NCBI GenBank assembly: GCA_002077065.1
Contig: NAJO01000017.1
Span: forward strand, 896,714 to 960,713
DNA length: 64,000 nt
Source: Cryoendolithus antarcticus
Lineage: Eukaryota > Ascomycota > Dothideomycetes > Cladosporiales > Cladosporiaceae
Direction: 5' to 3'
Part shown: piece after piece, positions 9,701 to 21,767 of the stretch
How positions within the stretch are numbered: the stretch's first letter is position 1
Layout: each line of letters begins with the position of its first letter
Made by a program: the position numbers and the translations under genes
The notes under the pieces: generated by a model
Database searches by the model: none
Seen by the model: the letters and a program-made list of their open reading frames with translations, nothing else
What the model was told of the DNA's origin: nothing

Positions 9701-11076
9701 GCCCCATCCACCACATACCATCTCCTAACATCCTCTCAGCGATCCCTGCGTAGGTCACAACATTTTGCAATTTTTTCGCTCCTACCCCGCGATAGCTGCA
9801 AACACCTCGAGCATGGTCTAACCTTTGCATGCTATGTAGATGAATGCATCACTATTGCGTAGAGTGGTTGCATGCTCTCACGTGAGCTCGTGTAATGGAC
9901 GGGTCACACCCAGAATCCTAGCGTGAACCTTGTCTCTCCTCTACATCATGACCTGCATGGCATCAGCTTCACGAATGCACGCCTCCGCTCACTTACAATG
10001 CACGACAGTGGCACGCCCACACCGCTGTTGAAGGACTGCGAGGCACGATCACTCGCCGCCGCCATGTATATTGCGAGACAGAGTGCTCTGCTCCCGGACT
10101 TGCTTGGATCAACGACCAGAGCAGCTCGCCACTGGATCGCCTGAACGGTTCCTGGCAGATCATCTCGCAGTAGTGCGATCGGATGCTGGGCCCACTGCAG
10201 ACACGATGCGGATGCGGCACCGTATGTGCCAACCGTGTTTTGAACGATGGACATCGCGTCAGGATCGTAGTGCATTTCATCACCCCGCACGAGCATTACC
10301 ATCGTAAGTCAGGACCGTACTTTCGCGCCATTACTTCATGACTAGGTCATACCGATTTCATCGCTGCCATATGTCAGACAGGCGAAATGACGCCTCGCAG
10401 GCTACAGTTTCACAACAACAGTAGACCACGTTTGCAAGGCGCACTTGACCCCAGCCTTCTTGCCAGTCATGACGCTGCCGATGAAAGTACGCGAAACCGG
10501 CTCGCTAAAGCGTCAATGCACAACGCCGCCATCTCACTGGACCTGTGGAGATCTGTACTCAATCTGCACCGCACGTGCCGTACCTGATCGATCTTAGAGT
10601 GTCCTGCCGCCGCTACTGCAGGAGGAACCCTGGGGAAGGTCGGTCAGCCTAGGCAGGGTTGCGACTGGTCTCCTTGCCACCATTGCCTGTGACCACATCC
10701 TCACGTCACCAGCTGTCTACGCCTGTCGGCATGAGGGCAGAAGCTTGCATTGCAAGCGCCTTGGGGACACCGCTAGTAAAGATCGCCATAATAGCTGAGG
10801 CAACCACCTGGTTCGCGCTATGCTGGTCTCGCATTGCGTGCTGTTATGACCGCTCGATGCGTCGCGACCATGCGAGCATTCGTGACCAACCGTTCGATCA
10901 TCATAAAGACGTAATGGCGACGAGCATCGTCTTGCAGGGCCAACGCGCTTGTCGAGAAGGTATATGTATCTCGAAATCATTCCCATTTATCTCTTCCCTT
11001 CAGCCTCATCAACCACTCCAACCATCCAACAACACCAACCACAACATCAACCCCACCACATCAACCCTCAATCACT
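9701..11076. other. intergenic
   Basis: About 1.4 kb upstream of the CON-6 gene. ORFs of 60-150 codons on both strands overlap each other and lack domains or consistent splice sites. The last ~120 bp before 11077 are CA-rich (repeated CAACCA/CACCAACC), as is common in 5' leaders of highly expressed fungal genes. Confidence 0.5.
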
Positions 11077-11379
11077 ATGTCCAACGCAGGAAACGTTGCC
11101 GGTGGCCACAAGGCTAACCTCAACAACCCCAACACCTCCGAGGAGTCCAAGCAGCATTCCCGCGATGTCCTCGAGAATCAGCTCGACGGCGGTGATGTCA
11201 CGTCCGCGTCCGATGCCAACAAGAACCCCAACAATGTGTATGTTCTTCTTGCATTCCGATATGAACTAGGACCGTTCACTGACATTCCTCATAGCCAGGG
11301 TGGCATCAAAGCTGCGATCAACAACCCCAATACCTCGGCGGAGAAGAAGGAGGAGCTCAAGTCTAAGCTTGACTCTTAG
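11077..11379 (+). CDS. conidiation-specific protein 6 (CON-6) family
   Basis: Exons 11077-11237 and 11295-11379 with a 57-nt intron (GTATGT...CATAG) give 81 aa. Two copies of the CON-6 repeat are visible: GNVAGGHKANLNNPNTSEES and NVQGGIKAAINNPNTSAEKK. The donor at 11238 was chosen because it restores NPNNVQGGIKAA; without splicing, the repeat is interrupted by unrelated residues. The protein is small, hydrophilic and disordered. In Neurospora crassa con-6 is induced during conidiation and in dormant spores; its biochemical role is unknown. A CA-rich leader precedes the ATG. Confidence 0.9.
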   Translation: MSNAGNVAGGHKANLNNPNTSEESKQHSRDVLENQLDGGDVTSASDANKNPNNVYVLLAFRYELGPFTDIPHSQGGIKAAINNPNTSAEKKEELKSKLDS

Positions 11380-12096
11380 ACATCGTTGATCAGATGTGAC
11401 GATTGGTAGAAAAGATGTGTAGAAAAATGAAATGAAGCGCTCTGCGCAGCTGACCTCAATTCTCTGTCTCAACTCCGCTCCAGCATACTGAGAGATTGTA
11501 TTTGTGACGTCCCTTGTCTTCGAAGATTCGAGATGCTCACCGTCTCTCATACTCTTTCCGACGTTGTGGCGAGATTACCTCCATTGAACTGACCGACTTC
11601 AATCTATCGTTTTATGTTGATGGTGTTGTCGTTGTTCACACATCACCTCCTGGAGTCTGTCAATGATGTCTGTAGCGCGTTGCGCAAACAAGACGTCTCT
11701 ATTCCCTCATCCCACTATTGAGCATGAATTTGCTCCAAGGCTGATTGGTACCGTTTGAGGGTATGAGCATCTTCACATTTCCTAGATCTCCAACACTCAC
11801 TCCTAGTATGATATTACACTAGTTACTTGTCACGACGACGACACACTGCACAGCAATTGACAGCATATTCAAGATTTCTGACTCCTCGTCGGATTACTCG
11901 AGCTCGAGGGGAGGTCGGAACCAACGTTGTGACAAGATGGCAATTAACAAATGCATGTCGAAGACCTGTCGGGAACCATTGGGCTGTGGGTAGCTGCCTG
12001 TTTCGGACAGTCCACAAAACCCACCTCATGCAACATCGGACACACCCATCTCCGCGAACACGACTGAAACTCCATTGATCGTACGCTTATAGGCCG
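11380..12096. other. intergenic
   Basis: Between the CON-6 gene and threonine aldolase. Only weak overlapping ORFs. It holds the CON-6 3' region and the aldolase promoter. Confidence 0.5.
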
Positions 12097-13419
12097 ATGT
12101 TTCTAATCCGGACAGTGCTATCGAGGCCAAGTATCTTACCCATTTCTCGTTCTCTCTCGTCCGCAAGACCTTCTATTCCATCTCCAAAGGCGAAGATCTG
12201 CCCAAGACAGTCATCACGTACGATGGCATGCACCAATGGCTATGGCATTCTAGATGCCGAAGCAGTCAAGCACGAAGCCCAGCATCAAATCAAGACTGCC
12301 GACAGCAATGTGACAATAATCAACTGGGCTACCCCCGGTCCAGCAGCCTTCGACTTCCGCAGCGACGTAGTCACAACCCCCACCCCCCGCATGCTCGAAG
12401 CCATAGCCTGCACGACCCTCCTCGACGATGTCTTCCAGGACGACCCCACCACCAACTCCCTCGAGTCCTTCATCGCGGACCTCACAGGCAAAGAAGCCGC
12501 TCTGCTAGTCCTCTCAGGCACCATGGGGAACCAGGTCAGCATAAGAACGCATCTTGGCGGACCGCCGCATAGCGTTGTTACAGATCACCGGAGTCACATC
12601 TTGGAGTGGGAGGCTGGCGGGATCGCGGCGTGGTGTGGAGCGCTGATCAAGGGTGTGGTGCCGAGTAATGGGAAAGGGTATGTGACGCTGGAGGACGTGC
12701 AAGCACAGACGGTGTTGAGTGAGGATATACATGCTTGTCCGACGAAACTCATGTCACTCGAGAACACGTTGGCGGGCATCGTTCTGCCACTCGAAGAATG
12801 CCAGAAAATCTCCACCTGGGCGCGAAGTCACAATATCACGATGCACCTCGACGGCGCCCGCCTCTGGGAAGCCGTAGCAGCAGGCGCAGGGAGTCTGAAA
12901 GACTACTGCGCGTGCTTCGACAGCATATCCCTCTGCTTCTCCAAAGGTCTCGGCGCGCCAATCGGATCCATCATAGTCGGCACGAAAACCTTCCGGGAAC
13001 GCGCCCGCCACATCCGCAAGTCCATGGGCGGTGGATTACGACAAGCTGGCGTCGTCACCGCGCCCGCCAGAGTAGCAGTGGAAGACACATTTCTCGGCGG
13101 GAAGTTAACAGCTTGCCACGACCGGGCACGACAGATCGCGGAGTTGTGGGAGAGCTATGGCGGCAAGACGACGAATCCGGTGGAGACGAATATGGTGTGG
13201 TTTGATCTGAAAGCTGCGAATTGTAGTGTTGAGAGATTCATTGAGGAAGGGCAGAAAGTGGGGTTGAGGTTACTTGGTGGTCGGCTAGTGGTGCATTATC
13301 AGATTGGGGAGGAGGCTGTGGAGAGGCTGGAGATGCTGATGAAGGTTGTGTTGAAGGGGGAGAGGAGTGATGGGACGGTGGAGCATGAGGTTGAGAAGCT
13401 GAAGATGGAGACAGAATAG
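12097..13419 (+). CDS. GLY1: low-specificity L-threonine aldolase (PLP enzyme)
   Basis: A single exon of 440 aa. The enzyme cleaves threonine (and allo-threonine) to glycine and acetaldehyde with pyridoxal phosphate. Visible family landmarks: DFRSDVVTTPTPRML near the start of the fold, GTMGNQVSIRTH, the cofactor-binding LHLDGARLWEA region (read as MHLDGARLWEA) and the PLP lysine in CFSKGLGAPIGS (~residue 288), then RKSMGGGLRQAGVVTAPA. Fungal Gly1 usually starts just before the fold, so the first ~42 residues, rich in Arg and Ser (MFLIRTVLSRPSILPISRS), could be a mitochondrial presequence. A second ATG at 12223 (MACTNGYG) would give a cytosolic form. It converges on AMP deaminase with 159 bp between stops. 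Confidence 0.9.
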   Translation: MFLIRTVLSRPSILPISRSLSSARPSIPSPKAKICPRQSSRTMACTNGYGILDAEAVKHEAQHQIKTADSNVTIINWATPGPAAFDFRSDVVTTPTPRMLEAIACTTLLDDVFQDDPTTNSLESFIADLTGKEAALLVLSGTMGNQVSIRTHLGGPPHSVVTDHRSHILEWEAGGIAAWCGALIKGVVPSNGKGYVTLEDVQAQTVLSEDIHACPTKLMSLENTLAGIVLPLEECQKISTWARSHNITMHLDGARLWEAVAAGAGSLKDYCACFDSISLCFSKGLGAPIGSIIVGTKTFRERARHIRKSMGGGLRQAGVVTAPARVAVEDTFLGGKLTACHDRARQIAELWESYGGKTTNPVETNMVWFDLKAANCSVERFIEEGQKVGLRLLGGRLVVHYQIGEEAVERLEMLMKVVLKGERSDGTVEHEVEKLKMETE

Positions 13420-13578
13420 GGTACCCCGAATGAAGCCTTGGGGCAGGCTTAGATGACTACACCCACTGATGCCAGTGTAACCGAACGATAATGCATTGGA
13501 CGCTCACGTCATAGCTCGTTACAATACTTCTACAGTCTATATGCTGATGCGGTCGTTGAATCCACTCATCATCATATT

Positions 13579-16500
13579 TCAATCCTCACTCTCACTCTCC
13601 ACCCTCTCCTCCTTGATCACCTCCGGCGCCACACTCCCGAGACTACCCACACTCCCGTCCAGCCTCGTGTCCTCCGGCAGACTTGCACTCACAGGTCTGA
13701 CGATACTGCTCCGCCGCTTGCTAACAACACCAGGGAACATCTTCGGCTCGTGCGCGCCAATGCTCGAGCTGGCGAAGTCGTGGCTAGTCGTTGGCTGGAG
13801 TGGGAAGGTCTGAGACTGTAGAAGCACGGGTGAAGGTGTCTTCTCGGGTATAGGCGGAGAAGTCTGAGGGAGAGCAGTATTGCCGGCTCGGCTGGCGTTG
13901 CTCTGCGGTAGGGACATAATCGTCCGGCGTGCGGTAGGCGATGTATCGCCCTGCGTTGCGCGTGACAGATCGACCTGCGAGCCCGACGCTTGCATGCGCG
14001 CTGCTTGGGCGTTCGGCTGGTACTGATGTGGTCCTGTGATGTCGAGCTTGTTGTACAGCGCACTCCTGAAAGGCAGCGAATTGGTATCGACCTGCATCGG
14101 CTCAGGCGCTCCAACCTTCTTACTCTGCGTCGGGCTAGGCGGTGCTGCTATGTTAGACACACTCGAAGACATCGTCTCGGTTCGCCCCAGGTTTGCCACG
14201 CTCAGGCGTCTCTGTGACTGCGATGGCTGTGTATACCGATCTATCATGGCCATCTCTTGCAACCACGTCTCGTGTCGGAAGGCTTCTCGGATGTTAGGTA
14301 CATTGACTTTCGCCATGTCATTGCCAGCCACGCCTGGCAGATGGTAGTTGGGCCCTAGCCATCGCTGCTTCACCACGTGCTCGTAGCCGGACTGAATGAC
14401 CGAGTGCTTTGCTAGCTCACACATGTCGACTGCCGAGAGCTTGTAGATCTGCGCTGCGACGGCGTACTCTTCGATCAGTGGCTCCTTCGTGAAAGCAAAT
14501 TGCAACGGATCGTCTGTGGACAGACTAACATTCAGTCCTCGCCGGAAGTATTGCAGGAACGGATTGCGCTCATAAGCGAGGAAGAGCGCGTTGTTACTCA
14601 GTGGACTCATCGCCACACCGATCTGCTCGAGGTAGAAGATGTACTGCAGCAACGGCACCTTTCGCAGCAAGAGACCGTGGCTGATGCTATGACAGCAGAG
14701 CACTGCAGCAGCCAGATGATCAGTATCACCCGCCTCGCCGCAATGCGGCCGCAGCAGGAAAGTGTTGAACCCACGCTGCTTCCGCCACACGTTCAGAGAA
14801 GTGATGTTAGAGAACAGATAGTATATCCAGTAGCTGTACGGTGGATTCTGTTGCGTGGTCCAGTCTTTCGGCAAAGGGAACTTGCGGTAAATGCGTCGCT
14901 CTGTCTTGCTCTCGTCATCTACCGAGTCAAAGCCAATGACTCGCTGGAGGAAGATGTGCAGCTTTGGGTGCGCAGCCGGGTTTCTTGTAGCCTCAAACAG
15001 CGGCTGAAAGATATTGGTGATAACCTGATCGAATCGTTCCATGAGTCCAGAGGACTTATATACATCGAAGAGTCGCGGAATCTGGATCAGCCATCTCACA
15101 TTTGGCGAGAAGAGCTTGTTGTCGACTACCCATGCAGCAAGCTTGTCCCACTCGTCTAGCGTCCGACCGTAGATCGAGATGCGCCACTCGACCATTTGAT
15201 ACTTGCTGCTTTCAAGATCCGAGATCACCTCCTTAGTGATCTCAGCTAGATAACGGCCGTGTATGTAATTGTCTGTCTTCAGAAAGATAGTGCGCAATCT
15301 GCTCTCGCCGACTGGGTTATATTTCAAGTTGAACTTGTCGAAGCGATGGAACGAGTCCGTGTGCGCGTGCATATCGAGTGTGTCAATAGACAGATCGTAG
15401 GCGGTCAGGTTGATGGACTCGAAGACCTCCTTGAGCGTCAGGTGCTTGCCATCCCGGAACAGCACGATCTCATCCGGTGACTTCTTCATCTTACTCTTGA
15501 TGAAGCGTAGAAGATGCTTCTGATTCATGCAAGCCGAATGATGCACATGCGTATCCATCTTTCGGACGTTGTAGAAATCTCGATGAGGTACCGCTTTCGT
15601 ATCCGCAACCTCCTGATACTCGTTGAGCAAGACGTACAGATTGAACTTACCCTCGAGATATTGTAGTCGTCGGTAAGCGAAGCTCTTACTGGGTCCGTCC
15701 GACGACACGCCCAGTATAGTGTCGAGATCCATGTAGTACTCGCGAATCGTAGGAATATGTAGGATCGGTTCCCCTAGCTCCATGGACTTGGACGTCTCGT
15801 AGACCTGGTAGACACCTCGACTGTCCATCTTGTACTGCATCTCGCCCTCACTAGGCACTGGTAGCAGGTCATCAAGTTCGAAGTCATCTCCGATATCATA
15901 ACCCATCTTGCGGTACTTCCTGGGCTCATCTTCCTTCGCTGGCTTCACCGTCACACCTGGATCACTAACACTGTCGACTCCATTCACAGTCCCTCCAGCA
16001 GACCGCTGACCATCTTCCTTCCATACCGGCTCTGGCATGGGTGGGTATATCCGCCACCCCGGATCATCTCGAGGATTGTCGAACGACCCCTGCAGAGAGA
16101 GTCGAATGTACTTGTGTCGAATGTCTAGTACCTTCTGTATGTTCGTGTAGATCGCGGTAAGCTCCGATGTAACGCCACTATCGTTCGCCGCGTCCAGTCC
16201 GACTCCAGCGCCAGCGCCGTGGATGCCTTCTTGCTCGAGTAAAGGCTTTGCCTCGTGAGGTAGTCCAGGATGATGAACGTGCGCCCTCGCAGCTCGATCT
16301 GCGGCGATGTAGGGATCCGCTGAAGTGCTAGGCGACTGCATGGCAACTCCATTCGCATTGTCGAAGCGCCCAAGCTGCGGCGTCTGCACGTGAACAGCGT
16401 TGGAGTCCTTATTTGGATCTGCCAGCCCAATCGGCAGTGCACTGTGATACACCTGCTGCTGCCCTGCCGCACCTTGCAGGCTCTTCACACTGGCTGTCCT

Positions 16501-16989
16501 CCCTAATGCATACTGCTCCCCTCCCACATTACTCGACGAAGTCCTCGCCCTTATGATCGGACTCACACCAGCGCTTGGAGGTACAGAGAAGTCCTGCCCA
16601 TCCAGCGTATTCGACCGACTATTCTGATAGAACTGTTTCGCTTCGACTAAGCTCATCTGCTTCTCAAGCTTATAGTTGTAGTGCGTGGTCCGTCTTTGCT
16701 TGTCTCTAGGCAGCATCCCCTCCTCCCCATCGGGATCCAAGGTCCTGCTCCCAGTCGGACTGCCATTTTCTGCCGCCGCCTGGCCTTCGAGACCCTCCTC
16801 GCCCAAGTCTATCGTAGCTCGTCGTGTGAGGCTCGTGGATTCATGGAGCTCGTCGCCTATGTCCTCCTCGCTCATGCTGCCTCCAGACGAAGCCGCGAAA
16901 CTGCCTTGATCGCTCTCTTCATCATCTGAGAAGTGTCGGGTGAGGTCGCTTGGGTGGAAGGAGGGGCCAGTGGCATTACGCTGCATCAT
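13579..16989 (-). CDS. AMD1: AMP deaminase
   Basis: Single exon; from the ATG at 16989 ([11 protein letters not shown]) the protein is 1136 aa. The frame is open further upstream to 17136 but that part is Arg-rich and not family-like. The enzyme hydrolyses AMP to IMP and ammonia in purine interconversion. Zinc and catalytic segments are present: [16 protein letters not shown] (HxH), the [15 protein letters not shown] segment ([15 protein letters not shown]), [14 protein letters not shown] and [17 protein letters not shown] (the catalytic Asp pair). A long disordered N-terminus (~1-280, with [10 protein letters not shown]) and a Ser/Pro-rich C-terminal tail of ~190 residues flank the core; both are usual in filamentous fungi. 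It lies downstream of SDH1 on the same strand, with about 400 bp between. Confidence 0.93.
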   Translation of the reverse strand: MMQRNATGPSFHPSDLTRHFSDDEESDQGSFAASSGGSMSEEDIGDELHESTSLTRRATIDLGEEGLEGQAAAENGSPTGSRTLDPDGEEGMLPRDKQRRTTHYNYKLEKQMSLVEAKQFYQNSRSNTLDGQDFSVPPSAGVSPIIRARTSSSNVGGEQYALGRTASVKSLQGAAGQQQVYHSALPIGLADPNKDSNAVHVQTPQLGRFDNANGVAMQSPSTSADPYIAADRAARAHVHHPGLPHEAKPLLEQEGIHGAGAGVGLDAANDSGVTSELTAIYTNIQKVLDIRHKYIRLSLQGSFDNPRDDPGWRIYPPMPEPVWKEDGQRSAGGTVNGVDSVSDPGVTVKPAKEDEPRKYRKMGYDIGDDFELDDLLPVPSEGEMQYKMDSRGVYQVYETSKSMELGEPILHIPTIREYYMDLDTILGVSSDGPSKSFAYRRLQYLEGKFNLYVLLNEYQEVADTKAVPHRDFYNVRKMDTHVHHSACMNQKHLLRFIKSKMKKSPDEIVLFRDGKHLTLKEVFESINLTAYDLSIDTLDMHAHTDSFHRFDKFNLKYNPVGESRLRTIFLKTDNYIHGRYLAEITKEVISDLESSKYQMVEWRISIYGRTLDEWDKLAAWVVDNKLFSPNVRWLIQIPRLFDVYKSSGLMERFDQVITNIFQPLFEATRNPAAHPKLHIFLQRVIGFDSVDDESKTERRIYRKFPLPKDWTTQQNPPYSYWIYYLFSNITSLNVWRKQRGFNTFLLRPHCGEAGDTDHLAAAVLCCHSISHGLLLRKVPLLQYIFYLEQIGVAMSPLSNNALFLAYERNPFLQYFRRGLNVSLSTDDPLQFAFTKEPLIEEYAVAAQIYKLSAVDMCELAKHSVIQSGYEHVVKQRWLGPNYHLPGVAGNDMAKVNVPNIREAFRHETWLQEMAMIDRYTQPSQSQRRLSVANLGRTETMSSSVSNIAAPPSPTQSKKVGAPEPMQVDTNSLPFRSALYNKLDITGPHQYQPNAQAARMQASGSQVDLSRATQGDTSPTARRTIMSLPQSNASRAGNTALPQTSPPIPEKTPSPVLLQSQTFPLQPTTSHDFASSSIGAHEPKMFPGVVSKRRSSIVRPVSASLPEDTRLDGSVGSLGSVAPEVIKEERVESESED

Positions 16990-17396
16990 GCTGGTCCTGG
17001 CGCGACAACAGCGGGTATCATTAATCGTGCAATACTCGAGAGCTTCTACTGCTCGGAAGTACAAGTACCTTGACTGAACGTGGAAGCAGCTTCGATGTCC
17101 GCGTGGACGATGTCGAGTATGAGCAGGCCCGTCCAAGAAGGCAAGATGGAAGGCTTGGAATCAACAACGTCTCCAGGACACGAAGAGACATGCGCCGTCA
17201 ATGCCGGACGATGCGGACAGTCAATGGTCGAGTCACAGCATTATTTAGGTGGATGTAGCTATGTCGGACAGGTCGTGGTACCTTGCATGAGGTCACACAA
17301 ATGCTGACATGTGATCCTTGGTAGTTGAAACCAGAAACATGCAAATATAACATGAAGTAAGTACTACATCGCTACTCTGTACACAATGCCTCCTCT
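16990..17396. other. intergenic
   Basis: Between the AMP deaminase start and the SDH1 stop, both on the minus strand. Short ORFs only. It should contain the AMD1 promoter and the SDH1 3' untranslated region. Confidence 0.5.
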
Positions 17397-19394
17397 CTAA
17401 TACTTCCTCGCAAAAGGCGGCACAGCCTTACACTCATTCTCATCCAGCGTATGCCCAACCACAGCCCGATAGCTCAAATCCACACTCCCATGCGGCTTCT
17501 TCTGGAACGAGAGTGTGTGCTTCATCCAATTCTCGTCATCACGATCGGGGAAATCCTCACGTGCGTGCGCACCACGAGATTCTTTGCGGTTTGCAGCGGA
17601 TTCGGCGGTTTGTACGGCGCAGGTTAGGAGGTTGCGGAGTTCGAGGGTCTCGACGAGGTCGCTGTTCCAGATCATGCTGCGATCTTTTGTGCCGACTTCA
17701 GCGAAAGACTGGTCGACAGCGCGCATTCTGTGATGTTGTTAGTATGTTGCTCAGATTTGATCAGACATTGATTCAGCTTACTTCGCGACACCCTCATCCA
17801 GCGACTCCTGTGTCCTGAAGACAGAAACATCTGCTTGCATGACCTTCTGCATAGCGCTACGGATCTCATTCGTGCTCTTTGGCCCATCAGCATTGCGAAT
17901 GTGGTCAACAACGCCAATTGACTCAGCACCAGCATCAGCTGAGATCTCAGCGTGCGCCTTGCCTGGGCTGTTGTTGTCGCGGATGGTGTGGCTGACAGCG
18001 CGGCCGAAGACGACCAAGTCGAGAAGGGAGTTGGCACCGAGACGATTCGCACCGTGGACTGAGACACAGGCTGCCTCTCCGCAAGCGTAGAGACCGGGCA
18101 CGACAACGTCCTTGCCCTCGCCATCGACAGTGAGCACCTCACCAGTGTACTTGGTTGGAATACCACCCATGTTGTAATGCACAGTCGGCAGCACAGGGAT
18201 GGGCTGCTTGCGCACATCAACACCAGCGAAGATCGATGCAGTCTCAGAGATACCCGGAAGACGGTCGTGGAGGACCTCTGGCGGCAAGTGCGAAAGCTGG
18301 AGGTAAATATGGTCCTTGTCAGGTCCGACACCACGGCCCTCGCGGATCTCCATCGTCATGCTTCGGCTGACAACGTCGCGAGATGCGAGATCCTTGGCAG
18401 TGGGTGCGTAGCGCTCCATGAATCGCTCACCCTCGCTGTTGAGCAGGTAGCCGCCCTCACCACGCGAACCCTCGGTGATCAAGCAGCCGGCGCCGTAGAT
18501 ACCAGTCGGATGGAATTGGACGAACTCCATGTCCTGGTTGGGAAGACCAGCACGTGCGACCATAGCCATGCCGTCACCAGTGCAAGTGTGTGCAGATGTG
18601 CAAGAGAAGTACGCACGACCGTAGCCGCCAGTGGCGAGAACAGTGTGATGCGATCGGAATCGGTGGAGCGTGCCGTCCTCTTGGTTGTATGCGAGTACAC
18701 CCTTGCACTCACCATCCTCCATGATCAGATCAATGGCGAAGAACTCAATGAAGTAGTTGGTGTTGTGTCGAAGCGATTGGCCATAGAGTGTGTGCAGGAG
18801 AGCGTGTCCTGTCCGGTCAGCAGCAGCGCAGCATCGGTATGCCTGCCCACCCTTGCCGAAATCCTGGCTTTGCCCACCGAACGCGCGCTGGTAGATCTTG
18901 CCGTCGTCCGTTCTTGAGAACGGGCAGCCGTAGTTCTCGAGCTCAATCACGGACGCAGGTGCCTCGCGTGTCATGTAGTGGATGGCGTCCTGGTCACCCA
19001 GCCAATCTGAGCCCTTGACAGTGTCGTACATGTGCCATCGCCAATCGTCCTTGTGCATATTGCCAAGCGCAGCGTTGATGCCGCCCTGGGCAGCGACAGT
19101 ATGCGATCGTGTTGGGAACAGCTTCGATATGCATGCCGTGTTGAAACCAGCCTCTGCTAGACCGAAGGCGGCGCGTAGACCTGAGCCACCGGCGCCCACG
19201 ACAAGAGCATCGTACTCATGGTCGATCACGGGGTACTTGTTGTTAATGAATGGCGACGCCTCTCGTGCTCGTAGCGGACCATTGGGTGTTATGATCTTCT
19301 TGGCCGGTGCTGTGCGTGAGAAGTTACGGCATTGAAGTTGCTGCGACAGCTTGCTCGCGGTGCGAACCTGCTGTCGGAAGGTGGAGGATAGCAT
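17397..19394 (-). CDS. SDH1: succinate dehydrogenase flavoprotein subunit, mitochondrial
   Basis: Exons 19394-17782 and 17727-17397, joined across a 54-nt intron (GTAAGC...CACAG), encode 647 aa. Complex II subunit A oxidises succinate to fumarate in the mitochondrial inner membrane. The Arg/Ser-rich N-terminus ([19 protein letters not shown]) is a targeting presequence. The FAD Rossmann motif is [17 protein letters not shown] and the flavinylated histidine lies in [14 protein letters not shown]. Conserved substrate-site blocks are [25 protein letters not shown] and [19 protein letters not shown]. Exon 2 supplies [24 protein letters not shown] and the C-terminal VPPFARKY. The start at 19394 was chosen over upstream codons because it begins the presequence. 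Length fits the family (~640 aa). Confidence 0.96.
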
Positions 19395-20045
19395 GATGGA
19401 AGTAGTACAGGAACGAAGTCCTGGCACTGTGGTGTGGGTGTTGCAGTAGAGGGGAGAGGTGTGCGTGCGTGGCGTAGAGTAGTAGTGCAGTCCAAGGTTC
19501 ACGATCTGAATCGATGATCATACTCGCCCGGCAACTGCCATCGGGCGAGATCGGTGGCCAGCGAGCGCCAAGGAAATCGAGATCTTGCCGAGGCAGTTGC
19601 ACCGAATGCATCTCATGTCAAGCCTTCCCAAACACCACTATTCCAACATACAGAAACGTCACAGGGATGCATTCTCGTGAGAGCATATACATCTCAGCTA
19701 TGCGCCGACATGTGAGCGCATGGTTGTGGTCGAAGTATCGACCGTCAGGCGGACTGCTACTGGTTTCCCGAGTGAAACGGCGTACAAAGTCCGCCCTCAT
19801 GTCAGCACAGGTTTGGACGATGTATGAGCACAACGGCAGTCTCGACAAGACGACTGCTCACTTCCCGATGGCCATGGTGGACAACGCCTGCCATACTGCT
19901 CATTGAGAGGTTATTTCACTTCGTGTCTCTCCTCCTTGTCTTCCTCTCCGTCTCATCGATTTTCTTCAACCCCGTCTGCAAGAATCCACCAGGTTGACTA
20001 CGCATCCACCGGACCCTACTCCATACACCCAAATACACCAGCAAA
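19395..20045. other. divergent intergenic region
   Basis: Between SDH1 (-) and the surface-protein gene (+). Only overlapping ORFs without domains. It probably holds both promoters; the 100 bp before 20046 are pyrimidine- and CA-rich. Confidence 0.5.
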
Positions 20046-21352
20046 ATGTCGATCGCTCGTCTCCTCGCCCATGCCACTCTTGTCAACCTCGCAACATCCC
20101 AGCTTGTCGTCCCTTGGTGCTTGCAGGCTTGTCTCACCAACAGTCATGTAGAGCTTTGTTCTTCCCCAACGCCCTCGGAGCTCACGGCCTGCATCCTGAA
20201 AGAGTGCCCGAGCCCACCGGCAACCCAGAACCTCATCGCCAATCTGGACGTCTCGTACACGCCCAAGGTCATGTACTCATGCGAGCAGTCGTTCGTACGT
20301 CACATTTCCATTTCTGCTGCAATGACTTCCGGCTGACTCAGGTCACACAGACTCCAGGTGACTCCGACAACTCCGTTACCTTGCCGCTCAACCAGAGCTG
20401 CGCCACCAGCCCGTACGGCTTCAAGTCCTTTATCCCACACGCCTCAGCTGCCATCAACGCTGCGAACGGCTGCAGAGTCCTCATTTACTCCGAGGAAGAG
20501 TGTTTGGGTATAGAGGCGAGCAGTGCGGACTTGGGCATCATCGATGGCGGACAATGCATCTTCCGTGGCGGCAGGAGTGCGAGGCTCACCTGCAGCTCCG
20601 AGCTTGACGGTACGTTCTCATGAATAGTGCTGATCGAGCCATCGCTGACAGTTGATGCAGCTGCACGCGCGTATATCGAGTCGACTTGTGGCAACTCCAC
20701 CCCAGGAGCTGAATCTGCTGGACAAAGCACATCCACCAGCGAAATCGTCCCAGACGCCAAGTCGACCTCTTCTGCACTCGACACTACATCTTCGTCTGCT
20801 CGCTCGAAACACACGATTACGCTCCCATCGTCAGTGACGACTTCCTCGACTTCGCTGGTTGCCGGGATCACGCACACCATCACCTTGTCGTCGACCGCGT
20901 CCTCCGTCAAGGACGTGCCCATTAGCGCATCCAGCCTCACGACGCACACCATCACAATCTCCTCGCCATTGCCCACCCTCACCGCAACTTCGTCCGGCTC
21001 CGAGATCACGACCTGCTACCTCACATTACCCACCATCTCGGCCACGACCACGTCCACGACCGCTGAGGCCAACATCTCGACTTTGACGGACGGCATTCTG
21101 ACGATCAACCCTTACACCACGCTGTCTCCTGGCAACACAACAGTATCGGCGGCGACGACCAGTGCCGTGCTGTACCCGCCCAGCATGACGATGCAAGGTC
21201 GTCGGCCAGAGAACATTACGTCTTTCATGACCTTCACCGCGGCGCCTACGGTTACTGCTGATCTGCCGGCTTACACTGGAGCTGCGGCGCGCCTTGCAAC
21301 TGCGGCTTGGAGCTTGGGCGGTCTCGCTATCGCTGTTATACTTGTGCTTTGA
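20046..21352 (+). CDS. secreted Cys-containing, Ser/Thr-rich protein, probably GPI-anchored
   Basis: Exons 20046-20294, 20351-20609 and 20661-21352 give 399 aa. The first acceptor could instead be at 20341, adding three residues; both keep the frame. The N-terminus is a signal peptide (MSIARLLAHATLVNLATS), followed by a Cys-rich part (WCLQAC, VELCSS, ACILKEC). The middle (from ~residue 190) is dominated by Ser/Thr with repeated HTITL/HTITI motifs, expected to be O-glycosylated. A short hydrophobic C-terminus (WSLGGLAIAVILVL) fits a GPI-attachment signal. This is the usual build of a fungal cell-wall or plasma-membrane surface protein. No enzymatic domain is visible. The Cys spacing does not fit CFEM cleanly. 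Confidence 0.72.
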
Positions 21353-21767
21353 TGGGAATCCGGATATGATATATGAGGGACGCAATGGCAGAGATATGTG
21401 CGATATACCACGAAATGTATGTGTATCTGGCGGTAATGGGAAGGGATGGGGCAGGACGAGGTGCATCTGCAGGGAGTTTCGAGAACATCCTTGCATCACA
21501 TCTGAATATCTGAGTCATGTAGGACAGTGAATGATTCGATCAGCTCATCGTCGCCATCGCTTTCAGCGAACGTCTAGGAAGATCTCCGCGGGGAGGCTTT
21601 CCGAGTCCCCCGGTCGCGACTGACGCCATCACGACTTCGACCGTTGACAAAACTAAAATCTGATAAGCGTCCGAGGCCGATTACTAACATCCAAAAGTAC
21701 CTCAACTTACCACGATCATTCCACCACAGCTTCGATCGCAGCCACTTTACATTGCAATATCACCACC
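21353..21767. other. intergenic
   Basis: Between the surface-protein gene and glutaredoxin. No gene seen. The right end should carry the GRX promoter. Confidence 0.5.

Noticed and set aside
9923..11117. Several ORFs of 60-150 codons on both strands
   Set aside because: No homology-like motif, antiparallel overlaps, and the one ending at 11117 runs through the CON-6 leader.
11238..11294. CON-6 gene read as one exon of 100 aa
   Set aside because: The frame happens to stay open, but the inserted residues break the second CON-6 repeat and consensus splice sites flank them.
19514..19906. 130-codon plus-strand ORF between SDH1 and the surface protein
   Set aside because: No features; lies in a divergent promoter region and is matched by an antisense ORF of similar quality.
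20046..20294. CFEM domain in the surface protein's N-terminus
   Set aside because: The cysteine spacing does not give the eight-Cys CFEM pattern or its central Asp.
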